DNA of 64,000 bases from Cymbidium sinense (Eukaryota; Streptophyta; Magnoliopsida; Asparagales; Orchidaceae): the NCBI GenBank assembly GCA_021442155.1, contig CM038215.1, positions 3,124,976-3,188,975 of the forward strand, read 5' to 3'. The first letter of the stretch is position 1, and each line of letters begins with the position of its first letter. Under the pieces are notes generated by a model. That model saw only the letters and a program-made list of their open reading frames with translations, made no database searches and had not been told where the DNA came from. The translations under genes were made by a program, and so were the position numbers. Below, in pieces: positions 22,681 to 34,010 of the stretch.

Positions 22681-23098
22681 AGAATGGTTGACCTTGCAGA
22701 ACATCACCGCAACCGTGCTTAGTCTAGATCTGCAATTAAGGAGGCGCTATCTTAGTGGTGGTGGGGATCTAGATGCTGGTGGATATGGAGGTGGTGGTGA
22801 GCAGATTATGGAGGAGGGAGGAGCATAAGGTTGGCTGAGAGAGAGGTGGATATGATGGTGGATCCCTACTGAGAGGTCCGGGTTTTGATGGGAACCAGAG
22901 AAATTGAAGAGCGGCTGATCCGATCTGCTGCTTATGGAATGGTGTCATTACAGTAGCGACAGTTCTAGTTATCTAGTGTTCTTGATTTTCTCAATGTGTG
23001 CTCATTTTTTATCTATGTCTTAGAAAACTTGGGGTGTTATTTGTTTGATGAAATTGAAAAAAGGAAATGTTGAATCAATTTATTCTCATAAAAGAAAA
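22681..23098 (+). pseudogene. GR-RBP last-exon pseudogene, copy 4
   Basis: The exon is shortened and frame-shifted. It is recognisable from GAACATCACCGCAACC, from CTTAGTCTAGATCTG at the AQSRS position, from GGTGGTGGGG..GGTGGATATGG, and from the end GATGGGAACCAGAGAAATTGA, which corresponds to DGNxRN and a stop. Several deletions of 5-20 bp remove parts of the Gly-rich tail. The 3' UTR is complete to about 23098 (TTATTTGTTTGATGAAATTG, then an A-run). Together with the separate tail at 22316 this gives two GR-RBP 3' ends within 0.8 kb. Confidence 0.8.
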
Positions 23099-25740
23099 CC
23101 ATAAATAAACTAAACTAAAACTAAATTTAAACCTAAACCTAAATCTTAAAACCCTAAACCTAAAAAAAAACCCTAAACTATAAAATAAACCCTAAACCTA
23201 AACTAAAAAAATTAAAACCTAAACTAAACCTAAACATTAAATTCTAAACCCTAAACCTAAATACTAAATTAACCCTAAACCTAAACCTAAACCAACAACC
23301 TAAACTAAACCTAAAACCCTAACTAAACCTAAACTTAAACCCTAAACTCTAAACCCTAAACTTAAACTTAAAACCTAAACTATAAACCTAAACTAATTTT
23401 AAACTAAACTTAAAGCTAAAGTTTAAACCTAAAACTAACCTAAATCCTGTTAATACTAAAACCTAAACTAAACCTAAACTAACCCTAAAACTAAACCTTA
23501 AACCCTAAAACTAAACCTAAAAATAAACTAAACCCTAAACCCTAAACCCTAAAAACTTAAACACCTAAACCTAAACTAAATAAAACCTAAAAATTAAATA
23601 AATAAAAAAACCTAACCTAAATAAAATAAAATAAAAACCTAAACTAAAACCTAAACCTAAACCTAAACCTAAACCTAAAATAAAATAAAATAAATAAATA
23701 AAGGCTAAATTAAAATATAAAAAGAAAGACCTAAACTTCACCAAAAAAATAAAATAAGCCTAAAAATAAAAAACCTAAACAAAATAAATAAAATAAAAAA
23801 TAAATCTAAAAATAAAATTAAAATAAATAAAAACCTAAACCTAGAAAACCAAACCTAAAAATAAATAAAAAATAAAACTTAAACCCTAAACTAAAAAAAA
23901 CATATACTTAAAATAAATTAAAGAAAATAAACCTAAACCTAAACTAAAATAAGCTAAACTAAAATAAATAAAACCTAAACATAAACTTAAAATAAATTAA
24001 AAATAATCCCTAAACTAAATAAAATAAAATATACTAAAAATAAACCTAAACCCAAAGCTAAACCTAAAAATAAATACTAAAACCTAAACCTGAAAAAATA
24101 GATAAATAATAAAATTAAAATAAAAAAACATAAACCTAAACCTAAGCCTAAAAAATAAACTAAAATAAAATACCAAAACTAAAATAAATAAACCAAAATA
24201 ATAAACCAAACTAGATAAAATAAAAAATAAAATAGGCTAAAATAAATATAAAAACTAAATAAACTAAACCTTTGCTTTACTAATTTATTTATTTTAAAAA
24301 CTAAACAAAGAACTAAACCCTAAAAAAACAAAAACCCTAAACCCTAAACTTACAACCCTAAATCCTAAAACCTAAACACTAAACCTAACCCTAAACCCTA
24401 AACATTAAACCCTAAACCCTAAACCCTATACCCTAAACCCTACACCCTAAACCCTAAACCCTCAATCACAAACTAACCCTAAACCATAAACCCTAAACCC
24501 TAAAACCCTAAACCCTAAACTTAAACAAACCAAACTAACTAACCCTAAAACTAAACCCTAAACCTAAACCTTAAAACTAACCCTAAAGCCTAAACACTAA
24601 ACTATAAACTCTAAACCCTAAACCTTAACCCTAAACCCTAAAACCTAAAGCCCTAAACACTAAAATGCTAAACCTAAAACCCTAAAAACTTGAAAACTTA
24701 AACCTAAACTAAATAAAACCTAAAAATAAAATAAATAAATAAAACTAAACCTAAATAAAATAAAATAAAAATAAAATCAAAACCTAAACCAAAACCAAAA
24801 CCTAAACCTAAAAATAAAACTAAAATACAATAAAATGAAGAGAAATGAAACTATAATAAAAATAAAATAAACTTAAGAATAAAAAACCTAAATAAAATAA
24901 AAAAATTAAATAAAATAAAATAAAATAAACATAATATAATAAAAAAACTAAATAAATAAAACCTAAAAAAATAAATTAAAAAAAAACCTAAACTCTAAAT
25001 TTAAAAAAAAACTAAATCTAAAATAAAAATAAAATAAACTAAATACAATAAACCTAAACCTAAACTAAAATAAATGAAACCTAAACCTAAAGCTAAAATA
25101 AACTAAACCTTAAGCTAAACCTAAATAAAATAAAATAAAATAAAATAAACTGCAATAAAAATCTAAACCTAAATTTAAAAATAAAACTTAAAAATAAACC
25201 TAAAATAAAAACATAAAACCTAAACCTAAAAAAACAAAATAAAAAACTAAACCTAAACCTAAAAATAAAAAATAAAACCAAAACCTAAAAAATAAAAGAA
25301 AAAAAAAACTCAACTAAAAAATAAACCTAAACCTAAACCTAAAAAATAAACTAAATTAAAAAACCTGAACTAAAATAAATAATCTTAAAATAAATAAACT
25401 AAATTAAATAATAATAAAAATAAACCTAAATAAAAATAAAAAATAAAATAAAATTAAATAAATAGAAATTAAACTAAATAAACTTAAACCTACAAGTTTA
25501 CTTACTTTTAAAAAAAAACCCTAAACCCTAATCCTAAACCATAAACCCTAAAATAATAAACCCTAAACCCTGAACCCTAAACCATACACCCTAAACCCTA
25601 AACCCTACTCCCTAAACCCTAACCCTAAACCCTAAACCCTAAACCTTAAACCCTAAACCTAACCTAAAGTATCTAAATAAATTTAAAAATAAACCTAAAT
25701 CCTAAAACCAAATAAATCTAAACCTAAACCTAAAACCTAA
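23099..25740 (+). repeat. Telomere-like satellite, two to three units
   Basis: CCTAAA/CCCTAAA mixtures (23099-23600) are followed by A-rich DNA. A degenerate boundary lies at 24269-24287, then a long heptamer block (24330-24680), A-rich DNA, and a clear boundary CCTACAAGTTTACTTACTT at 25489-25507. About 170 bp of heptamers then lead into GR-RBP copy 5. The minus-strand 62-codon frame at 25093-25281 is a product of the A-rich repeat and not a gene. Confidence 0.8.
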
Positions 25741-26085
25741 GAATGGGTAGAACCTTGATGACTAGAACATCACCGGCCATCCGCTTAGTCATGACCATGG
25801 AGGCTAAGGGAGACGCAGCTTATCACAGGTCTTGGGATCTGGAAGTGCTCATGGTTCTGATGGGAACTGGAGAAACTAAAGAATGACTGATCTAATCAGT
25901 TGCTTATGAAACTATGCCTTTGTAGTAGAGATGATTCTAGTTAACTAGCATTTTTGATTTGCTCTATGCATGCTAACTTTTGATCTATGTTATTGCTTGT
26001 GTCTTACAAAACTTGTTGTGTTACTTGGCTGATAAAATAAAATAAAAAGAAATGTTGAATCTAAATTTATTCTATATTAAAAATA
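25741..26085 (+). pseudogene. GR-RBP last-exon pseudogene, copy 5 (internally deleted)
   Basis: It starts AATGGGTAGAACCTTGATG (the TAG at the Gln codon is shared with copies 2 and 3). After about 100 bp it jumps to TCTGATGGGAACTGGAGAAA, so some 130 bp of the Gly-rich tail is missing. The 3' UTR is nearly complete, with TTACTTGGCTGATAAAAT and an A-run at about 26085. The boundary motif lies 250 bp upstream, as for the other exon-bearing units. Confidence 0.8.
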
Positions 26086-29000
26086 CACCAAATACCCTAA
26101 ACCCTAAACTAAAACTTGAACCCTAGACCAAAAACCTCAACCCTAAACCCTAATCCCTAACCATAAACCCTAAACCCTAAAAGCATAAACCCTAAATCCT
26201 AAACCTAAACCCTAAACCCCAAACTCTAAACCCTAAACCCTAAACCCTAAACCCCAAACCCTAAACTCTAAACCCTAAACCCTCAACTCACCCTAAACCC
26301 TAAACCCTAAACGGTAAACCTTAAACCCTAAACCCAAAAATATAAAAACATAAACCTAAACTAAATAAAACCTAAAAATAAATTAAATAATTAAACCTAA
26401 AAAAAAAACCTAAACTAAAACTTAAACCTAAACCTAAAAATATAATAAAATAAAAGATAAAAAAATAAACTAAAATAAAAGAAATAGAAAACTTAAACTA
26501 AACTAAAAATAAAAAACCTAAATAAAATGAAAACTAAACCTAAAATATATAAAAATTAAAACTAAATAAAAACATAAACCTAAAATCTAAACTTAGAAAA
26601 TAAATAAATAAAACCTATACCTTAAACTTAAAAAAAACCTAAACCTAAAATAAAAATAAAATAAACCTAAACTTAAAACAAAATAAACTAAACTAAAATA
26701 AATAAAACTTAAACCTAAACCTAAAATAAACTAAACTAAAACGTAAACCTTAACCCTAAATAAAATAAAATAAATTAAAAATTAACTTAAACCTAAACTA
26801 AAAAATAAAACCTAAAATTAAACCTAAAATAAAAACCTAAAACCTAAACCTAAAAAATCAAAATAAAAATCTAAACCTAAACTTAAAAATAAAAAATAAA
26901 ACCTATACCCAAAAAATAAAATAAAAATTAAACTTAAAAAAAACCTAAAGGTAAACCTAAACCTAAAAAATAAACTAAAACAAAAAACCTAAATTAAAAT
27001 AAATAAACTAAACTAAATAAAAATAAAATTAAAATAAACTTAAAAAACTAAATAAACCTTACCCTACCAGTTTACTTAATTAAAAAAAAAAGTAAAAAAA
27101 AACTCTAAACCCTGAACCCTAAATCTACAAGCCTAAGCCCAAAAACATATGCTTTAAAAACCTAAACCCTAAACACTAAACCCTAAGCCTTAAACCCTAA
27201 ACCCTAAAACCCTAAACCATAAACCCTAAACCTTAATCCTTAAAGCCTACAACCTTAAACACTAAAACCTAAACCCCAAACCATAAACACTAAACCCTAA
27301 GCCATAAAAACCTAAAAACCTAAACCTAAACTAAATAAAACCTTAAAATAAAATAAATAAATAAAACCTAAACCTAAATAAAATTAACTAACTAAAATAA
27401 AATAAGAATTTAAACTAAAACTAAAACCTAAACCTAAACCTAAATGTAAAAATAAAATAATATAAAAACTAAAATAAATTAGATAAAAACTTAAACTAAA
27501 CTAAAAAAATAAAATAAACCTAAATAACCTAAACAAAATAAAAACTAAATGCAAAATAAAAATAAAATAAACTTAAAATAAAAATTTAAAAACTAAATAA
27601 AATCCTAAACATAAAAAATAACCTTAAAAAAATCTATAAATAAATAAAAAATAAAACCTAAACCCCAAACTAAAAAAAAACCTAAAACTAAACTAAATAA
27701 AACAAAATAAACCTAAACTAAAATAAGCTAAACTAAAATAAATAAAACCTAAACTTCAACCTAAAATAAACTAAACCTAAATCCTAAAGTAATTAAAAGA
27801 AAATAAACTAATAATAAACCTAAACCTAAACTAAAAAAATAAAATCTAAAAATAAACCTAGAAAAATAAAATAAAAACCTAAACTTGAACTTAAAAATAA
27901 AAAATAAAACCTAAACCTAAAAAATAAAATAAAAATAAAACTAAACTAAAAAATAAACATAAACTAAAAATAAACATAAACTTAGACCTAAAATTAAAAA
28001 TTAAAAAAATTAAAATTAAAATAAAAAACCTAAAATAAATAAACTAAACTAAACTAAGATAAAAAATAAACCAAAATAAAAATAAAAAAATAAAATAAAC
28101 TAAAATAAATAAAAAATAAACTAAAAAAACTAAATAAACCTAAACCTACTAGTTTACATAATTTAAAAAAAAGGTCTCAAAACCTTAAACCTTAAACCCT
28201 AAATCTTAAATCTTAAACCCTAAACACCAAACCCTAAACCCTTAATGTACAACCCTAAACCCTAAACCCTAAACCACAAACCTTAAAAAATCCTAAAACT
28301 TAAACCCTACAAAACTAAATCCTAAACTCTAAACTTACCCTAAACCCTAGCCCTAAAAACCCTAAACCCTAAACCTTAAGCTAACCCTTGTCCCTAAATC
28401 CTAAGCTCATAAAATCCTAAACCTTAAAGCCTAAACACTAAACGATAAACCCTAAACCCTAAATCCTAACCTTAAACCCTAAACCCTAAAACCTTAAAAC
28501 CCTAATCCCTAAAACCTTAAACCCTATACCCTAAATCGTAAACATTATACCCTACATCCTAAAAACCTAAAAACTAAACCTAAACTAAATAAAACCTAAA
28601 AATAAGATAAATAAAAAAACCCAAACATAAATAAAACTAAATAAAAATAAAAACATAAACAAAACTAAAATATAAAAAAATCTAAATAAAATAAAAATAA
28701 AAAATAAAATAAACCTAAAATAAAGTAAAATAAAATCTAAATCAAACCTAAATGATAAACTTAAAAAATTTAAAAATAAATAAGAAAAACCAAAACCCTA
28801 AATTAAAATAAAAAACCAAAACCAAAATTATAAATAAAATTAAGCTAAACCTAAACTAAAATAAACTAAACCTAAACCTAAACCTAAACTAAATAAAATA
28901 AAATAAACTAAAAATAAACCTAAACCTAAACTAAAAAATAAAACCTAAAAATAAACCTAAAATAAAAACCTCAACATAAACCAGAAAAAATAAAATAAAA

Positions 29001-29655
29001 ACCTTAACCTAAACCTCAAAATAAAAAATAAAACCAAAAGCAAAAAGATAAAATCAAAATAAAACTCTCCTAAAAATAATGAAAAATAAAAAACCTAAAT
29101 TACAATAAAAAGCCAAAAATTAATAAACAAAACTAAATAAAAATCAAAAATAAAAATAAATTCAAATAAATAAAAAATAAACTAAATAAACTAAATAAAC
29201 TTAAACCTGCTAGTTTACTTAATTTTTTTAAAAAACCCTAAACCAAAAATCCTAAACCCTAAACCCTAAATGCTAAACCCTAAAACTAATCCTATACCCT
29301 AAACCTTAAACTTACAACCCCTACTGCCCTAGGCCTAAACTCTACCCTAAACTATAGGCAAACCCAAACCCTGACCCTGACCCTAAACTCTCTATCCATA
29401 AATGCTAATAACCCTAAACTGACCCAAACTAACCTAAATCTGACCTCACAAACCACAAACCAAGGTAAAGGCCTAAACTCTAAATCCTAAACTGATCCAC
29501 TGACCCCACCCCATACACTCACCCACAGGCCCTCTGTAAACCCTAAACCTAAAAGCCTAAACGCTAAACCCTAAACCCTTAACCTTAAACCATAAACCCT
29601 AAAGCATAAAACCCTAAACCTAAACCCTAATCCCTACACCCTAAAAACCTAAACC
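26086..29655 (+). repeat. Telomere-like satellite, four units
   Basis: The post-exon junction (CTAAACTAAAACTTGAACCC, 26107) is followed by heptamers and A-rich DNA. Boundary motifs lie at 27063-27081, 28145-28163 and 29206-29224, about 1,080 and 1,060 bp apart. These two neighbouring intervals are the most regular in the window. The last block (29225-29655) includes a G/C-bearing variant patch at 29320-29530 and ends abruptly at the gypsy integrase of block B. No gene is seen. Confidence 0.8.
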
Positions 29656-29659
29656 CATT

Positions 29660-30760
29660 TATGATAATTATTTTCAAACATGATTTATAATATTTCTTTA
29701 AGTAGAGCCCATTGATTGGAAGCATTGGGTGCTCTCCCTTATGATTAATAAGCTGATAAGATCCTCCTTGGTAGGCCTTCTCTATGGAAAAAGGGCCTTC
29801 CCATGTGGGTTCAAACATGCCTCCCATCTTACGATGGGCAACAATTGGTCTCCATAAAATAAAAATAAGCCCTCCTACTTGAAAAGCTCTAGGATAGACC
29901 AACTTGTTGTGAGTTTGAATCATTTTAGCTTTGTACAATTAGAGGTTTTGGCATGCCTGCAAATGTCTCTCCTCTAAACCTTAGAGCTCTTCTAACCCCA
30001 ACTTGGCATTCTGCTCTATTGTGATCTTGCTGCCCACAGCTATCCTTAGTGATGTGTGTTGTACTTCTAATAGTAGAAGGACTTCGGACCCATACACTAA
30101 GGAGAAAGGAGTAAACTAAGTTGGAGTTCTATATGTGGCATGGTAGGCCCACAAGGCTTTAACTAAATGCTCATGCCACTATTCCATTTTGTTGTCGAGT
30201 GTCTTCTTCAGTATTTGAATGAGAGTTCTGTTGAAGGCTTCTGCTAAGTGGTTTGCCCTTAGGTAGTTGATGGTAGAATTTCTCCAATCTATGTTGTATC
30301 TCTGAGAAAAGTCATTGATCTCGATGAACTTGAATGTAATACCATTATCAAATATAATTTGTCGAGACACTTCAAACCTATATACAATATGATTCCTAAA
30401 AAATTGTAGCACATGCTGAACTGTGACCTCTTTGAGTAGAATCTCCTTCATGCATTTGGAAAAGTAGTTAGTAGCAGCTAAGATGAACTGATGACCCTTG
30501 GAAAAAGAGGAACAATCAGACCCACTATGTCGATACCCCAACACTGGAATGTCCATGAGGCCAATGTAGGATGAAGAACGTTGGGTGGTTTGTGTAGGAT
30601 AAAACTGTGTATTTGACATTGGTGGCATCACTAGCCATATCCATGCAATCTTTGATCATTGATGGCTAGTACTATTCAAGTCTCTTGATCTTGGGTTTCA
30701 TCTTCAGACTAGAATGGTTAGCTCCACATAATCTTGAGTGTACCTCGATCACGATTTTAT
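29660..30760 (-). pseudogene. Integrase remnant, block B
   Basis: The C-terminal GPY/F part is intact at 29627-29938 (GGMFEPTWEGPFSIEKAYQG, then SYQLINHKGEHPMLPINGLY), matching the Tat integrase end. The catalytic core is at 30179-30631. The first Asp region (near 30545) is frame-shifted, but YRHSG is followed by the conserved GHQFILAATNYFSK. The second Asp is kept in IIFDNGITF and the Glu in NHLAEAFNRTLIQILKK. The zinc-binding part (30640-30760) is broken. A frameshift separates the core from the C-terminal domain, so it is not functional. Confidence 0.85.
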
Positions 30761-31059
30761 TAGCTTCATGCTTATCTAAATAATGTAACCACATATGATC
30801 GAAAGACCGTAGGTGCAACACCATCCACAAGAGCATAGGAAAGTGCTCTCAACATGATCTGATGGGCTTGGGACTTCTCTTGAGGTAGTTTGCCTTTATT
30901 TAAGTAATCCATGAATGGTTGACTCCAATCTAACTCTATATCTTTCTTAGAAATAGCAAACTCTCTTTCAAGAGAGTACTTTTTTATGAGTTCAATCTCA
31001 ATAAGGGATAAGACATGTCTATTTTAGACCTTTATTGATATGGACTCATCCTATGAACA

Positions 31060-31620
31060 TGCCAACTACTTGGAAAGATTGGCTAAAGCATATGCTACAC
31101 CATTCTCTTATAGAGTAATCTTATAAATGGTAACCTCTATTATTTGGGCCAATAACTCCATGGTGTACTTGTGGTAGTGACGAAGCTTGGGTTTTATAAC
31201 CTTATAGGACCCAACAATTTGGTTAATAAGTAGCTAAGAATCCCTGAAGATATTGATGTTCTAGATGCTTAGAGTAACAACTAACTCCAGACCGATAATG
31301 AAAGCCTCTTATTCAGCTTCAATGTTGGGGCAAGGACTGGATAGATGATATGATAATCTCATCAGATCACAATCCAGAGTTAAGAGAACTATTCCTACCC
31401 CTATTTTTCCTGAAATAGTAGATTGTGGTTCTTCTCCTCTTTGAGAAGAAGATGCACCATCAAAGTACATCTCCTAGTGGTGAATGCTAGTATCTCCTAA
31501 GTTCATGATTTGTTCATCATGGAGATCATCACTAAATAGAGAGTCGGAAGAAGTGTGCTTTCTTGAGAAATCTAGCATTTATCCTTTCACTACACAGAAG
31601 GGTACGAAGGTCATGTTAAA
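31060..31620 (-). pseudogene. Archaeal-like RNase H remnant, block B
   Basis: The minus strand reads EMYFDGASSSQ near 31460, with the usual preceding Trp changed to a stop (TAG). It continues through VGIVLLTLD and INIFRDS near 31250, and then YKVIKPKLRHYHKYTMELLA. Several stops fall inside the domain, so it is more decayed than the block A copy. The plus-strand open frame 31484-31684 is a shadow of this region. Confidence 0.7.
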
Positions 31621-31739
31621 CTGTGAGAGGATCATGGACTATCATTCCAACCATCCGGATAGCATCTGCCATGTCATGAGATAGTGTAGTGGATTGATCC
31701 TAGAGATTAAGTTGACCTTATGAGGAAGCATGTAGTGCT

Positions 31740-32460
31740 GTAGCTTTTAGGATGTAAAGATTAAAGATATGCAATGCTTTTTAATGAGTGGATAATTAGC
31801 CTTAGTAGGGATTAGACAATAGTTGAGGTAGTAGAGTGTATTTTCCTTCCCTTTGTCATTAGCTTTGATCAACAAAGCACCAATGGAGTCATCTAATGCA
31901 GTAGTGTAAAGTATGAGTGGCTTGCCCAGGATATGGGCTGCTAGAACTAGATGTTTGTCAAAGATGAATGAGTTTGTCAAAGATGAATGAGTTTGTCAAA
32001 GATTCAAGCCATAGCCTGCTGGTATGTAGCACTAGCATTTTTATGGCAGAATGACATGTTCTTATAGCAATAGATTCTGATCGGGATTCTAAAAGTAGTG
32101 TTTCTTTCATCTTCATGGGCCATCTTTATTTGGTTATATCCAGATGAGCCATCCATGAAAGAGAAGATTGCATGAGATGAGGCAATGTTCACCATTAGCT
32201 TTGAGATTGGTAGTGAAAATTTGTATTTTGGAAATGCCTTATTTAAATACCTAAATTTAATGTATATGTGAATTTGGCCATTATTTTTCTTAACTAGGAT
32301 GACACTGGCTAACCAAGTAGGATATTTTTCTTCCTAGATGAAGCTAGCATTGATCAATTTCTTGACTTCAGAGATGACCTATTATTTTATTTCTAATTGC
32401 ATGCATCTAGTAGCCTGCTTCATAGGGTTAGAAGTAACTTTATTTCTAGTTTATGGATCG
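31740..32460 (-). pseudogene. RT and RNase H remnant, block B
   Basis: The frame 32004-32195 reads FSFMDGSSGYNQIKMAHEDE and then FRIPIRIYCYKNMSFCHKNA, the palm region of a gypsy RT with the first catalytic Asp kept. The frame 31747-31980 reads a piece of the first RNase H (LAAHILGKPLILYTTALDDS, then KENTLYYLNYCLIP). The YVDD box and thumb that should lie between them are missing. At the breakpoint the phrase GATGAATGAGTTTGTCAAA is tandemly repeated (31960-32004). The enzyme is dead. Confidence 0.8.
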
Positions 32461-32828
32461 CTATGTTAGTAGCCAATCCAGGCATCTCTTCATAACTCCA
32501 TGCAAAGCAGTCCTTAGACTCAGTCAATAGTCTAACTAAGTCATTGGTTTTAATTTCATTCAACAAAGAACTAATATATGTCAGACATAGATCTTCTTAA
32601 GTTCTTAAGTTATATTCCTTGAGCTCATTGATGGTTGACTTCTTATTCAATCTCTGGTGGTGCATCTTTGATTTCAAAATCATCTGGATCATCTAAAGTT
32701 TATAAGCACAGCTCCTCATATGATTTAAGGTGATTGGAAAAGAACATATCAGATTCCAAATGATTGGTGATGACTAAGAAGTAATCATCATCATTGACTA
32801 GATCTACTATACCGAATCCTCATCCTGG

Positions 32829-33140
32829 TCATGATTGAGAGCTTTTGCATTTGTTCTTCCATATTCTTTTGATGTAGTCTGACCTATGCTTTGACCAAGT
32901 ATGTGGGATTAACACTTTCTTTGCTAAATTATGAAAATAAGGCAAGCACCAATCAAAAGGTAATTTTATTAAATCTTTATATGAATCATCCTCAAGTTTT
33001 ACAATAACTTCTTTACTTGAAGACGATGCTCCCAAAAAGAACCTCTGAGTCTTCACACCTGTGGTTGACTTAAGGGATTCCTTAACTACCAAACTCTCAG
33101 CTTTTTGAGAGGAAAGTGGGGTTAAAGCTAAGGCTCCCAA
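32829..33140 (-). pseudogene. Protease-RT spacer of block B
   Basis: A 103-codon open stretch with sequence VKTQRFFLGASSSSKEVIVK, then SYKDLIKLPFDWCLPYFHNL and HRSDYIKRIWKNKCKSSQS. It is homologous to the broken equivalent in block A (16900-17300). It has no recognised domain; in Tat elements this part links protease and RT. It is open here but isolated between stops, and is therefore called a pseudogene fragment. Confidence 0.6.
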
Positions 33141-33522
33141 CTAATGCCAAATTGTTTCACATATAGGTTTAGATACACTTATGCTTTGATTTGGAGCCTG
33201 GTCTCCATTGCTATCTGACTCAAGTGTCACCTCTAAGGGAATCTAATGTTGTGAAAGCTAGCTGGTGTGCTAACTATATAAGACTCATCTTATGAACTAG
33301 ATTCTAAGTCTATATGTATAGTAGGTGTACTCTAGGTAGCTGTGACATATCGTATATTGGATGGCAAATAAAAAGGTTTTTCGCCCATAAGACTACCTCT
33401 GAACTGGCCTCTTCCTCTGCATTCTGGAGGTCTAGTCGTCCTACTCATATGTTTGAATGAAGTAATGAACTGTGGGTGGAATCTAATGTTAGGCTCCACT
33501 TCCTCCTATAAGTCTATTTTTA

Positions 33523-33698
33523 CTCCCTTTAATTTTCTTTTTTATTTTTCTCTTTCTCTTGTTTCTCTTTTTTTCTTTCTCTTTCTTTTTATTTTTCTTT
33601 ATCTCTTTCTTTTTTTTCTTTTTCTTTTATTTTCTCTTTTGTTTTTTTCTTTTTCTCTTTCTTTTCCTTTTTCTTTTTCTTTTTCTTTTATTTTTAAA
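33523..33698 (-). repeat. Expanded polypyrimidine tract (Lys/Glu linker), block B
   Basis: About 175 bp of almost uninterrupted C/T on the + strand, corresponding to the ~80-bp tract at 17697-17780. Both plus-strand open frames here (Phe/Leu/Ser only) are artefacts of the tract. Confidence 0.75.
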
Positions 33699-34010
33699 TT
33701 TTAGCCAAGTTCACGAGAATAGACTTGTTGATTTTGAGGGAGGTAGTAAGCCGCATCCTCATAAATGGCAACCTCATGAACTGTAAATGTCTTGAGATCT
33801 CCTTTGACACAGTAGATGACCCCACATCTCACAAACTTCATATATTGATGTAGAGAGGATGGAACTATATTATTCTCATGTATCCATGGTCTCCCAAATA
33901 AAGCATTGAAAATTATATCTTAGTTTATAATGTGAACCTTGGCATCGACCTTCATTCATCTATCTCTAAGGGCAACACAATCGAGCCTAAGGCCTGTTGA
34001 CCTTATTTCA
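33699..34010 (-). pseudogene. Protease remnant, block B
   Basis: Homologous at the DNA level to 17781-18110. The minus strand keeps pieces such as NALFGRPWIHENNIVPSSLH near 33880, closer to the Tat protease consensus than block A. The upstream catalytic part is not recognisable, and stops are present. Confidence 0.6.

Larger units (their letters stand above)
29656..34010 (-). mobile_element. Block B: second decayed Tat-type gypsy polyprotein region
   Basis: Colinear with block A (13486-18110), on the minus strand. It starts inside the last residues of the integrase and has no 3' non-coding flank: telomere-like repeats abut the integrase C-terminus at about 29655. The order is integrase, aRNH, RNase H, RT, spacer, linker, protease. 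It has its own stops and indels, including loss of about 0.4 kb around the RT YVDD region. A and B differ by many substitutions, so the duplication is old. Confidence 0.85.

Noticed and set aside
25093..25281. Minus-strand Phe/Arg/Leu-rich frame of 62 codons
   Set aside because: It is produced by A-rich telomere-like repeats, has no start context and no homologue in other units.
33453..33786. Phe/Leu/Ser-rich plus-strand proteins that look like membrane segments
   Set aside because: They come from the polypyrimidine tract. The homologous tract in block A encodes a Lys/Glu linker on the other strand.
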